64,000 nucleotides of DNA from Macrolepiota albuminosa (taxonomy: Eukaryota > Basidiomycota > Agaricomycetes > Agaricales > Agaricaceae), in NCBI GenBank assembly GCA_027475525.1, contig JAMWFC010000009.1, positions 1,674,001-1,738,000 of the forward strand, written 5' to 3'. The position numbers were made by a program, and so were the translations under genes. The notes beneath the pieces were generated by a model. The model searched no databases, was not told the DNA's origin, and worked only from the letters and a program-made list of their open reading frames with translations. Positions 34,892-45,450 of this stretch are shown in pieces. Numbering within the stretch: the first letter of the stretch is position 1; each line of letters begins with the position of its first letter.

Positions 34892-35135
34892 TTCTACTTA
34901 CTTAGTTCTTTCCTTTTTTCTCAACACTCGTAGTACTGCAACGTAGTATATTTTATAATGTGAATAATGTGAGAGAGCGCTACCGCACTCACCTGGGCAG
35001 CAGACGGGGAAGGGGGAAAACGGAAGAGAGGCTACCCAAGATGTCTGAGACTGCATGCCATACTGACAACGACACGGCAACTGCCAGACCCTGGCGTCGT
35101 GCCGCAATCGGCACACAGAAAAGGGGAAAGAGGGG

Positions 35136-36345
35136 TGCGAAGCATGCAAGGCTCTAGGTCTTTTGGAGGATAATGCAGAATGGGGGCAGTGTCCCACTGA
35201 AGCTCCTCCAATCCAACTAAGATCAGCTCTCAGACAGCTGTTTTGCACTATTCTATTCCACTGTGCTCCTGCCACTTCTGAGGCTTTATGGAATGAATTT
35301 AAGCATTTTATCTGTGATGATCTTTGACATGGATTGGAACATACTAGGCAGTACAGGGACCAAGTCTTTACCAATGAAGATGTCTATGATTATGGCCTTT
35401 ATCTCATCAATGACACCTTGATGAATTTTGGGAAAACTTTGAAAGACTTGCTCAACATGCCAGAAGCTCAACAGAATTGAAATATAGTTCTAGGTAATTG
35501 GCATTTGCATGAAAGATTGACTTGAATAATTCTTGTAGGCAATAGGCTTTTAGAAGATGAAATCAATCATGATGTTGAGGAGCTAAAGCAAAGAGTGGAG
35601 GAAAACAAGGCCAAATTCAATGTGGAACAACTGAAGACCTTTGATGCTGTCATAAACTCTGTGAACAACAATTTGGGCAGGATGCTATTCATTCACAGTG
35701 CTGGAGGATGTGGCAAAACCTTTGTCTACAATACTCTGGCTGCTGCTATTTGTTCTGATGGAGATGTGGCATTATGTGTAGCATCATCTGGGATTGCTGC
35801 CTTATTGTTGAAAGGGGGTAGAACAGCTCATTCAAGATTTAAAATTCCCATTCATTATATCCTGTGGAATATCTCAACTCTTTGAAAGCCAGTAGTTTGC
35901 CTTTGGCCAAACTGGCTTTGAAGGTTGGAGTTCCTGTCATGCTCCTCAGAAATCTAGATACAATCAAAGGACTTTGCAATGGAACAAGAATGATTGTCAC
36001 TCATATCAGCACCAAAATCCTCAGATGTCATATTATCAGTGGAGTTTGCAGGTTCAACTGTTTTGATTCCAAGGATCAATCTAGATGCCTCTGAAGAGGA
36101 TTTGCCCATACTATTATGCAAGAGACAGTTTCCAACTTGATTGGCCTTTGCTATGACTATCAACAAGTCTCAAGGGCAATTAGTCAAGCATGTTGGATTG
36201 GACCTTTGATCACCAGTTTTTACACATGGCCAACTTTATATTGCACTTTCTCAATGCATATCAGAAGATCATTTCAAGGTGATTTTATCAGAAGAAAATA
36301 CATCAAAAATGACTGCAAATATTGTATATCAAGAAGTCCTGAATG
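35136..36345 (+). pseudogene. Helitron helicase domain, internally deleted
   Basis: The frame resumes with EACKALGLLEDNAEWGQC (about 35135-35190). The Pif1-like helicase follows with the Walker A motif [18 protein letters not shown] (about 35699-35750) and [20 protein letters not shown]. After KIPI (about 35850) several hundred bases of the expected helicase are missing. The next recognisable block is PVMLLRNLDTIKGLCNGTRM (about 35930-35990). The end reads LAFAMTINKSQGQLVKHVGL and SPVFTHGQLYIALS with three frame or stop defects, terminating near EVLNG (about 36345). Unable to encode a working helicase. Confidence 0.85.
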
Positions 36346-37415
36346 GTTGACAAATGTAAGTGTGATTCTTGATTAACTACTTATTACTAACTTTTATATT
36401 TTAGCATCTAACTTGAGATTTGTTGATACTGTACTTAACTTGGAATTGTAACATCATTTCTTGATAAATGTAAAACTCTCTATTCATTAACAACACATGC
36501 TAGAATCAGTAAAACATAATGAAAGTAAGATCATGATAGAAGCTGAGTTACTAATATACATATTTGGAACCTCTAACTGAACAAAGTGAGATTGGAGTGG
36601 AGACTGAATTACTCATATTACATACTTGGAGCCTAACCAAATGAAGTGAGGTTGGGGTGGAGGCTTAGTTGGGGGGGTTTGGAGGTGAAGCCCCCAACAA
36701 GCTACGAAATTGGTGCCTTCAGCATGAATCATAGCTCATAAAAGTATAATCCTTTAACATAAAAAAATTGATTAATTACTCAGCAGAGATAGCAGAAAAG
36801 AGGAGCAACATAATAGTCAGTAAAGATAGCCAAAAGAGAGCAAATTTCAAGAACATGGTAGTAATAGCTAGTAAAAATAGCTGAAAGGGAGCAAATATTG
36901 AGGACATAGCTGGTAGAGGAAGAGACACGGCAATGGTCAAGATCACATGAGGAGGCACAAATTTCAAGGACAAAATGCATACCAAAGCAGGTAGTAAAAC
37001 CTTGGTCTACTAAAGTAGACCTTAGAATTGAGGTTTTTCTGTGCAGTAGACTATATATAGGAAAAATGTCTTCAATTTTTGCTTTTATGTGATTCATTAG
37101 ACTATTTGTCTATTTAGATGCTTGTGTAAGCAGCAGTTGATCTGGACACTTGTATAGGCAGCAGCCTGTGTTAGTATGCCTCTGCTGAATCCTGTTATGA
37201 TGAACATAAAGAATTGGTCGGAATACAAGAAGATGGAATGAACAAATTATAGCACTTATACAGCTGCCCAAAGTGACTCAACCAAGATAAAACTTTAGCT
37301 CTCAACAGAAGCAATTAAGAAGGCTCATAGTAGTACAAAGATATGATATGTAAGCTATTTTACATAAAAGAAATATTATAGGAGAGGTGGGAGAGTGAGT
37401 GAGAAAAGGATGAGG
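36346..37415. other. AT-rich spacer with dispersed repeats
   Basis: Repeat units CTAACTGAACAAAGTGAG (about 36573) and CTAACCAAATGAAGTGAG (about 36633) lie about 60 bp apart; the second block matches 8266-8369. At 37030-37080, GAGGTTTTTCTGTGCAGT and AAAAATGTCTTCAATTTTTGC match 54930-54990. No gene is visible. The Helitron 3' end should lie in the first part. Confidence 0.55.
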
Positions 37416-37420
37416 AACTA

Positions 37421-37712
37421 TGTTGACAGAAATACTCAGTCAATATGGTAAAACGACTGTATTTGATATAATGTACCTGTTGACAGAAACACTACATCAC
37501 TATTAGATCCTTGTATATAGCTCGGTAATATATTTGTTACACACCTCAGTCGATATGGTAAAACAACTGAGGTGCTGTGTCTCCGTATCCGATCAATATA
37601 TCCATGAACTGTATAGTTCTTTTCTCTGCAAAATTTCCCTCTCCCTCTGATTTTTGTTGCACGTGATGCTGGTGCGCAAGGTGGCGTGTACTCCGTGATT
37701 CCTCCTTCAACA
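37421..37712 (-). repeat. 3' LTR of Copia C (292 bp)
   Basis: It starts TGTTGACAGAAATACTCAGT and ends CTCCTTCAACA. It contains an internal partial repeat (TGTTGACAGAAACAC again about 58 bp in, and CTCAGTCGATATGGTAAAAC twice). Confidence 0.97.
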
Positions 37713-37749
37713 CTCCCCCAGACTTGCAGTACGTGTCATAGTACGTGCG

Positions 37750-40700
37750 TCATTTGGTTAGGCGGAGGGCGGTGCAGAATTTGTAGTGTTGGGGCCTAGC
37801 TAGTGGCTTGGTGAAGAGATCCGCTATGTTGTCGTTGCTTGGAATATAGTCAATTGTAATCCTCCCTTCCTCAACTGCGTTACGTATGAAGTGGTGCTTC
37901 ATGTTGATATGTTTTACCCAATTGTGATTTTGTTTATTCTCCGTGATCACAATCAAGCCGTTATTGTCGCCTTTCAATGATGCTGGTAAGGGTACCGCCA
38001 TGCCAATTTCTGCGAGTGCAGCATACATCCATTGGATCTGTTCCCCTGCTCTCCCCAGGGCAATGTACTCAGCTTCCGTAGTTGACGTGGACACCGTATC
38101 CTGAAATTTGGCCCTCCAACATGTGGGTCCTCCTGCTTGGATGTAGACTCCTCCAGATATCGACTTGCATGTATCAATATCTGCAGCAAAATCAGAGTCA
38201 TAATACCCGCGTGGTACGTAGTCAGCATACCCTGGACTGCCGTAATGTAACTTATAGTCAATGGTACCTTTAATGTAGCACATGATGTGGGTTAGTGTGA
38301 GCCAGTGGGCCTTCCCAGGATTGCTCATGAAGCGGCTGAGTGACGTGATAGCATATGCTATGTCGGGTTGGGTACCTATCTGCGCGTACATGATGGAACC
38401 GAGGACTTTGTTGTATGGTTTGTTCAGCATGTACTGGCGATCCTTGTCCGTCACTGGAGCCTGGGATCTGCTAAGTATGATACCGGGGAGAAGCGGCGTA
38501 TATTTGGGTGTGCAGTCTGCCATGCCAAATTTTTTGAGTGTCCGTTTCAGGTATTCTGTCTGGTCAAGTGTGATCATCCTTTGCTCCCGGTTGCACACGA
38601 TTCGTATGCCCAGGACAAATTTGATGTCGCCGAGGTCCTTGATCTTGTACCTCTCACCAAGTTCTGCCCGTGCTCTAGTCGCCTCCTCCTTAGATGACGA
38701 CATGCCCAATGTATCGTCAGTGTATGTGCTGGTAATTGTTTTCTTGCCGTCTCTGTCTCTGGACCTCACTGACTGGTCAGCATCGGACCTTTTGTATCCG
38801 AGTCGCTTCATGTCGTCGTCAAGGGTACGCCACCAGTTGTTTGCCCCGTCCATTGTTCCATACAGTGCTTTGTCAAGGAGTGTTACTAGGCTTTTCTCAT
38901 CGTCTCTCGTGTTCTTCAGCTCCTCTTCATTTCCTGCCACTTTGCTGCATCCACTCCCCCAGACCCGATTGCCGGCGTTTATGTCAACCCTGTACACTTC
39001 ACTTGGTCTCACTTCATAACCCTCCGGCTGCTCCATTAGGATCGGGACCTGAGTTGGTGCGTTGAGGTATGCGCTAGTGTAATTGATCTGCCACATTTCA
39101 TAATCACACACCGTTCCCACTGCTAGGTTCATCCGGAATGACTCATATTTGATGACAGAGGCATACATGACGAAGTAGTCCATGCCCGGGATCTGGGAGA
39201 AACCCTTTGCTACCAGTCTGGCCTTCCTTCCCACAACTTTCCCATCCTCGTTGAATTTTAGTGCGAAAGTCCATTGATTCTTCATTGTCCTTGCGCCCTC
39301 GGGCCTCTCCACCAACCGCCAGACTTTCCGTTGCCGCATCTTCTCCATCTCGTCATCCATGGGCGCCTTCCATAAATCGGGCTGGGTCATTGCTTCTGAG
39401 TAAGACTTTGGTACCCATAGGTCGTCTGCGGTGCTCGTTGTGACTGACAGTGCGCCAGGCATGCTTGTGTACGTCTCTTCCTCACTTTCGGGGTCAGGGT
39501 CATCAACATCGTCAATCAGGTCCTTGTGCGGCTCAGGATTGGCGGCTTGCTTAGCTGCTAGTCGTCCGGACCTACATGGTTCGATCGTGCTGCTGTCATG
39601 TCCCTGGGAGGTCAGTGATACCAGTGGCGTGTCGCTGGACTCAACAGTTACGTCGCTGGTCTCGATGGTAGGGGTTTGTGTGTCAAGGTTTGTGTCGCTG
39701 GGGACGTCAACTGGTGCATCAATTCCAAATATCGTGTAGACATCGGCTGGGTCCCCCATGCGACTGTCAGGGAGCGTCCTGTGTGGTATGCCCTCCTCAA
39801 AGATGACGTTGCAAGATCTGAAGATCTGTCCTGTATCACGCTCAAGCAGCTTGCAATTCCCCCAACTGAAATAGCCCACTAGTACTGCCTTTACCGATCG
39901 CGCATCAATTTTGCTACCCCCATCCTCCCTAGGAACTTGTGTGTACGCCGTGCATCCAAATGGTCGCAAGTGTGCAATGTCAGGTTTCCACCCTGTGCAT
40001 ATTTCGTAGGGGGTTCTGCCAGGATGTCGTGAGCTAGGAACCAAGTCCAAAATGTACGTCGTGGTTGCTGTCGCCTCGCCCCAGTAATGGGCTGGGACTC
40101 GAGAGTCGCATAACATGCTCCTCGCAAGGTCCAATATCGTTCGGTTCCTCCTCTCGGCCACGCCATTCGCAGGCAAAGAGTGCGGTGCAGTCGTTTTGTG
40201 GACTATCCCCCTCCTCTGGCAGTATGCTTCCCAAAGTTCGTTCTTGAACTTGGTGCCTCCGTCGGTTTGTACGCACCTGACTCTGTACCCCCATTGCGTC
40301 TCAGCCTGTGTGTCAAAAGACTCTAGACAGATCAGGGTCGTCTCAGCTGTTTTGTTTGCAAGGTACCATGTTGCACACTCGGCCCCACCCTGGTCAGTCG
40401 CAACGAGCATGAGAGTTTTCCCGCCCGTTGTCTGGATGCGGGCTGGCCCCCAGATGTCAAAAGCAACTCGCTTGTAAGAGGTGCACTCAGAGTTGGGTCA
40501 TGTATCAAACAGGCAGCGTGCGTGCTTGCCGAGTATGCAGTCTTTGCACTTGCTGTTGACTGACATCCTGGTGACGGCTAGGCCCTCAACCATGCCCCCT
40601 CGCACCATGTCGCGCACCGTCGACTCGCTGATATGTGCTAGTTGTCTGTGCCAGGTCTCTAAGTCAATGGGCTGATTAAATGATTGGGTAGTAAGGGCAG

Positions 40701-42054
40701 TCAGCGGCTGGATGAATGGGATTGTGAACATTGCGCCCTCCATTGTACATTTCAGGAATGGCGTGCTGTCAGGGGCTTGCATCGTTGCTCCATCGCCTTC
40801 AAGCCCAATTTTTATGCCTTTGCGGACCAGACATCCTAGTGAGACCAGGTTGTGCGACAGATCAGGGGCATGGAGGGCGTTATTGAAAGTAACCTCCATG
40901 ACATCGCCTCCGTATTGAACCCACTTGTGAACATGGCCACACCCCTCCACACAAAAAGTGCAGCCCTCGGCCGTGACCCCAACCAAGTTGTTCGTGCTGG
41001 GTGGCTTGTAGGTCACAAAGTCCGACTTGTTTGTGAAAAAGTGTCTGCTCGCGGCTGAGTCTGCGTACGTAGCAGTGCTGCTGGGTGCCTGTGTCTGTGT
41101 TGAGAAAGCAAGGCATTTAGTGCTTGTGCTGTTGTCGGACGACGTTACAATTGTGGAGTTAGCTTGTGGAGTGTTTGTGGATGCGGGGGTGGCATTAGGG
41201 GTTGATGATGTCGTGTTTGTGGCTGACCCCTTATTTCTTCTCCACCAGTCCGGGTACTGACCCTCCATCCCTCCACCCTTTCGGAAGCATTTGTCCTTCG
41301 TGTGTCCAACTCGCCCGCAATTGGGGTTTTTGCATTTTAGGTTGGCTCTGTCGGGTTGATTTGACGTCGTCTGTACTGCCAGAGCATGGACCGAGTTAGC
41401 TGGTGCCGTGACAAATGGGCCATGGAGCAATAGTGCGTGTGTCGTAAGTCTAACTATTATGTCCGCTGAGGTCTTCAGGTCAAAGAGTGCACCGGTGATG
41501 GGTGCCCAGGCACTGGGCATGGATTTGATGATGTAGGCTCAGAATTGGCGGTTATCTATGTCCGCTCCTTGGTCATTTGCCTTAGTCCAGGCAGTACGTA
41601 GCGCTCGGAAATGGCTCTCAATGTTTGCCCCATCCCGGTATTTTATGGAGTTGAGTTCCTCCTCGGCTTGGAGTAATCCGAGATCTGATTTGGCATTATG
41701 TATCTTGGTGAGCAATTCCCATGCTTCGGCTGCTGTTCTGTCGAGCTTGACTCCAGCTCCAATGGGGTTGATCACGTTTAGGATTATCATGCTCCGAGCA
41801 TATGCATCTCGTTGCATCCATTCGTCCATTGTTGGGTTTGACGCTCCCCACCATGTCGTCTGGGTTTCTGACGTCTCTGCACTATACTTGGAGCTCCCCT
41901 CCCTTTTTACGGTCGGTTTTGCAATGCCTCCGGTCAGGTACTCGAGTAAGCCCCTCCCTCGGGCCGCCTCCATTAATATCGTTTTGAATGCTGACCAGTT
42001 CAAACCATCAAACTTCTCTTCCGGTGGAAGCATGAATAAGGCTGGGTTCAACAT
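37750..42054 (-). pseudogene. gag-pol: Copia C Gag-Pol polyprotein with two TGA stops
   Basis: From 42054 downward: Gag (MLNPALFMLPPEEKFDGLNW start), the CCHC knuckle CKNPNCGRVGHTKDKC (about 41300), protease-like YADSAASRHFFTN (about 41050) and GAG-pre-integrase with HRQLAHIS and CKDCILGKHARC (40510-40640). Integrase has acidic residues in VQTDGGTKF and NGVAERRNRTI. Reverse transcriptase has TYTDDTLGM (motif C intact). RNase H has YYDSDFAADIDT and TTEAEYIALG, ending at 37750. TGA codons at about 41539 (before AYIIKSMPSAW) and about 40498 (before PNSECTSY) both look like CGA-to-TGA changes. RT motif A reads INYTSAYLNAP, where the family has Asp instead of Asn. Otherwise the frame is a single long ORF. 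Confidence 0.93.
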
Positions 42055-42127
42055 TCTCTTTTCAGTTTGAGATTTCAGTAAGTCAAATAAATTGTCTCTT
42101 TAGCAGGTTTGTTCAGGGTCCACAACC

Positions 42128-42419
42128 TGTTGACAGAAACACTCAGTCGATATGGTAAAACGACTGTATTTGATATAATGTACCTGTTGACAGAAACACT
42201 ACATCACTATTAGATCCTTGTATATAGCTCGGTAATATATTTGTTACGCACCTCAGTCAATATGGTAAAACAACTGAGGTGCTGTGTCTCTGTATCCGAT
42301 CAATATATCCATGAACTGTATAGTTCTTTTCTCTGCAAAATTTCCCTCTCCCTCCAGTTTTCGTTGCACATGATGCTGGCGTGCAAGGTGGCGCGTACTC
42401 CGCGATTCCTCCTTCAACA
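42128..42419 (-). repeat. 5' LTR of Copia C (292 bp)
   Basis: Full-length match to 37421-37712. On the minus strand the sequence after its end begins GGTTGTGGACCC. That is 10 of 12 identical to the initiator-tRNA half-site of Copia B and probably the primer-binding site. Confidence 0.95.
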
Positions 42420-42424
42420 AACTA

Positions 42425-44124
42425 TAATATATGAAAAAACAACTAGTATTGGAGTGAGATAGTCTTGCATGGCCATAGCCAGCTGCAGACTTACTATAAT
42501 GTATCAAGCTTGATGCAGCAAAACTTTCTTAAATGCCAAGCTCAATAAAACTATAGTGAGAGATGAGAAGAAGCTCATCATGTATGCAGGGTGAGTGTCT
42601 CACCTTTTGCAGAGTAGAATAGACAAAGCAGCAAAAATGGAAAAGTAAAATAAATAAATGAATTTGCTACTCTGCAAAGGAAGAACATGAATATGAAGGA
42701 CATAGGGTAAGAGAGCAATTGTGTGCACCCACCTGTGCTGTGATATGAACAGGAAGACAAAAAAAGCAGCACAAAAGAGAAGTGAGACCTCTCAGCCCTA
42801 CTGTCCCCAAATTGGCATCTGCCTGATCATGGTGCCATGCTGAGAATGGCCTCAAGATTTTGTGAAAGTTCAACATTGGATGCTGAACACTTGTTGTGCA
42901 GAGGCCTCCAAAAAGGCTCCTTACCCTTGAAACCCACCTTTATGCCAAAGAAAAATGTCTTTGATTTTTGCTGTCATATGTGCATGCATGCAGTTAAGCC
43001 CCCACAAACTTTGTGAAATTAAGTTGAAATATACCAAAGTTCAGTTTGCTTTCACACAGACTACTTTAAAATAAAGTAAACTTTATATTTTGCATCACTA
43101 TGGTATGATTATGAAATCTATGGTATCACGTGCATAGGTGGCTTTGACCTGCTCCATGTAAAAGTAGCAGGCAGTGCAGCTGCAGGGTGCCCTTTAAACA
43201 TTATTCCCACTAAACTTGGGCTATTTATACTGTTTTTCTGGTGCACAGACCACTATCTACATATGATTCTTTGTTGGAAACTCTCCCACTTCCAGAACGT
43301 ATTTGATAGTCCAATTTCCCTTTTGGGAGGCCTGTTTCAGTGCCACCCGTTCCACCATTCAACTTCTTGTTCCGCCATTCTTCCGGATGTTTCAGATTGC
43401 CACTTCCCCATTTGCTTGAGCTCCATTTAGCACAATCCCATTCATAGATCCTTCTTTCTTTTAGCACCTCCCTGCATCGCCTACTTCTTTTCTTTTCTCC
43501 TTCCAGTTATGTCAAATCAAACATTGACTGATTTGATGATGAAATTGAGAAATTATAATATTGAATGACAATAATAATTTCCCAATTTCATCCTATTCCA
43601 TCCACTCTGTCAGCTTCCATGCTTCCCCTCCCCATTACAGTGGTTAGACTATTGTTGAGCTGATAGTTTGAACTGGTCCCTGCCTGTCAGCTTCCATGCT
43701 TCCCCTCCCCATTACAGTGGTTAGACTATTGTTGAGCTGATAGTTTGAACTGGTCCCTGCCTGTTGTTCTGTACTTTTCTGTGTATTTGTTGAGATGTTT
43801 TCAGAGATACATTTTTGTTGAGACTGCTACCAGGAGGCTTACAGTTTTCAGCCCATAATTAAATGTTTATTTTGACTTCTGGTGCATGGTGTGTCCCTGA
43901 CTGCTGGTACAGCGTTGTATCAACATCAATCAGAGCACCGTTTCTTCAGCCATTCTCCATAGTCTGGGTCTTTTTCCTTCGTTTGGTCAGCAGCCAGTTC
44001 TGCTTGTCACTTTGTACCATCTCCATATAGCATTCTCATGCCTCATCGCTTTTTCCGTTTCCACTGATATTTTTCTTGTCACCCTTGGTATTGATTGGTT
44101 TGCTCAATATTGTGAAATATCTAT
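42425..44124. other. Gene-free region with repeats and a duplicated promoter-like block
   Basis: 42780-42960 resembles 7110-7280 (shared CAGAGGCCTCCAAAAA). 42945-42975 carries the AAAAATGTCTTTGATTTTTGC repeat core. 43157-43215 is a CpG-depleted version of 45097-45150 upstream of the GH5 gene. A 77-bp tandem duplication lies at 43607-43764. No convincing ORF; a short ATG frame at about 43508 ends after 19 codons. Confidence 0.55.
43607..43764. repeat. Perfect 77-bp-period tandem duplication
   Basis: The segment CTGTCAGCTTCCATGC ... GGTCCCTGC is repeated with period exactly 77 over an 81-nt run of identity (unit plus a 4-nt CTGT overlap). Non-coding context. Confidence 0.97.
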
Positions 44125-44700
44125 TTGTGTTGGTCGATATCCGTCCTTGCTCGACTCTGTTTCCTTCCTTCCCCCTCCCTGTTCAAATGGTTTGTCCTGT
44201 TCTTCTCTTTTTTCCTGACTTACTTGTTTTCAGGTTTTAGCCTTCCTGCCTTGTGTTTGTCACCATCTCCACATCAGGCTCTCGTTTCTCCTCAGCCTGT
44301 TCCTAACTGTACTGTGTCATTTGTATTGAAAACTATGGAAACACTATTTTCCAGTTTTGGGTCCTCTGCATATGTATTGTCATCATTTAGTTTTGATCTG
44401 TTGCAGGAGATGCTTGCCCGTCATGGTTTATTAAAACAAACAACTGTTACTGCTGCTCAATGTGTTCTAATTTACCATTTACTAAATAATGGCCTTTGTG
44501 GGGTTGAAAGAAATTGTCCAAGAACCCGACAGTGGTTCAGAGATGGCAATGGGTTCAGGTTCTTATTGTCCCTCAATCAAACGCAGTGCTTATTTAAACA
44601 AACAGAGGGTTGCTTGATTGGCAATTGGATAGCGTTAATGGTTGAAAATTGGCAAGCAAATTTGTTTATTATGCAAAATGATGGTAGAGGTTATTCATAA
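44125..44700 (+). CDS. Hypothetical ORF, possibly a transposon remnant
   Basis: A 191-codon plus-strand ORF ends at 44700. The first about 65 residues are hydrophobic and pyrimidine-driven (CT-rich DNA), so an internal ATG at 44332 (METLFSSFGSSAY) is the more believable start. The remainder contains FDLLQEMLARHGLLKQTTVT and QCVLIYHLLNNGLC. This helix-rich pattern looks like the short N-terminal module preceding Helitron proteins in Agaricomycetes, but I cannot confirm it. No catalytic motif is seen and the neighbours are repeats. It may be a chance or relic ORF. Confidence 0.3.
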   Translation: MCWSISVLARLCFLPSPSLFKWFVLFFSFFLTYLFSGFSLPALCLSPSPHQALVSPQPVPNCTVSFVLKTMETLFSSFGSSAYVLSSFSFDLLQEMLARHGLLKQTTVTAAQCVLIYHLLNNGLCGVERNCPRTRQWFRDGNGFRFLLSLNQTQCLFKQTEGCLIGNWIALMVENWQANLFIMQNDGRGYS

Positions 44701-45450
44701 TCAGAGAATTTGACAAATAACCCTCAATGGCAGTATAGGGGAAACGAGACTACTTCACAAATTAACTCCTGAAATTTTGAAAAAACAAATGGATTTGGCA
44801 AAAACAAGGACGCTGCGTTTGGGACTCACTCCCTGTTTTATTCGGTCTGGAAAGCTGGAATTCACTGCAAGAATTGGGTAATGGTACTTTCTAGGACTGC
44901 TGCATGCGAAATGTAGTAAATAGTAATCTCAGAAAAGAAGGTCGCAGCCCACGTCGTCATGGTCAGTTCATGAAATCAAAAGAGAAGTTCACAATCGAGT
45001 AGAAGGACATGATGTATTCGATTAACAATTTTTAATTTAATATCAAAAATAGGAAAATTGATTTGGTGGCTGTTCGTGATCCCTGTGTCTCTGCAAAAGT
45101 AGCGGGCGTTGCGGCCACAGGGCGCCCTTAAAACATTATATGTATGCGAACGCGGTCATGTGATCCAGACTAGCTGCTTTTGCAAATTTTGCCTCCACAC
45201 GATACAACGCGGAACATCTATCTTGTGGATGGTCAGTTTCCATGAAATTATATGTTTTTGTAATCAAAAAGTCCGGGAATATTCTGATTGAAGCACCACA
45301 AATACTTGCCGTGTTGTGGGCAAGCTCTAGACATCTTGAGTGGTGTACAACGCTGTACAAACAACACGCTTTCAACCCACTGTGCTTCTTTCCTTAAGTT
45401 TAACCGTCTAAACTGCTGGCCATTTAGACACAAGTTATACCCCTTCCAAT
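44701..45450. other. Upstream region of the GH5 gene
   Basis: Moderately CpG-containing, non-coding. At 45097-45150 AAAAGTAGCGGGCGTTGCGG...CAGGGCGCCCTTAAAACATTA corresponds to a CpG-depleted copy at 43157-43215. It probably includes the GH5 promoter. No clear TATA box is seen next to the ATG at 45451. Confidence 0.4.

Larger units (their letters stand above)
31341..35135 (+). mobile_element. DIRS-like (tyrosine-recombinase) retroelement inside the Helitron
   Basis: About 3.8 kb, CpG-rich compared with the host Helitron. It encodes reverse transcriptase/RNase H followed by a tyrosine recombinase, the combination that defines DIRS/Ngaro-type retroelements. No gag-like ORF precedes RT (only about 300 bp of room), so it is internally deleted or 5'-truncated. 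A 30-bp-arm hairpin sits near the 3' end (34825-34891). No target duplication is seen, as expected for recombinase-mediated insertion. Boundaries come from where Helitron similarity stops and resumes and are good to about 20 bp. Confidence 0.8.
28037..36380 (+). mobile_element. Helitron (Rep-helicase), interrupted by a DIRS-like element
   Basis: Plus-strand Helitron coding sequence runs from about 28 kb to 36.35 kb, with the Rep half before 31340 and the helicase half from 35136. The Helitron frame stops at about 31340 and resumes at about 35136 with EACKALGLLEDNAEW. That segment directly follows the ERFYLRMLLTVV region in intact Helitron proteins, so 31341-35135 is an insertion. Helitrons make no target duplication, and I cannot identify the 5'-TC and CTRR-3' ends, so the outer limits are approximate. 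CpG is rare in the Helitron halves and common in the insert. Confidence 0.85.
37421..42419 (-). mobile_element. Ty1/Copia retrotransposon C (complete, 4,999 bp)
   Basis: Two 292-bp LTRs (37421-37712 and 42128-42419) are flanked by perfect AACTA duplications (37416-37420 and 42420-42424). On the minus strand a Gag-Pol coding region of normal Copia order fills the interior. Coding density and CpG content are high. The two LTRs differ at about 14 sites by my reading, all transitions. The coding region has two in-frame TGA codons and at least one catalytic substitution, so it is a recently inserted but already mutated copy. Confidence 0.97.

Noticed and set aside
38282..39019. 245-codon plus-strand ORF
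   Set aside because: Antisense shadow of the Copia C reverse transcriptase, which has clear motifs on the minus strand.
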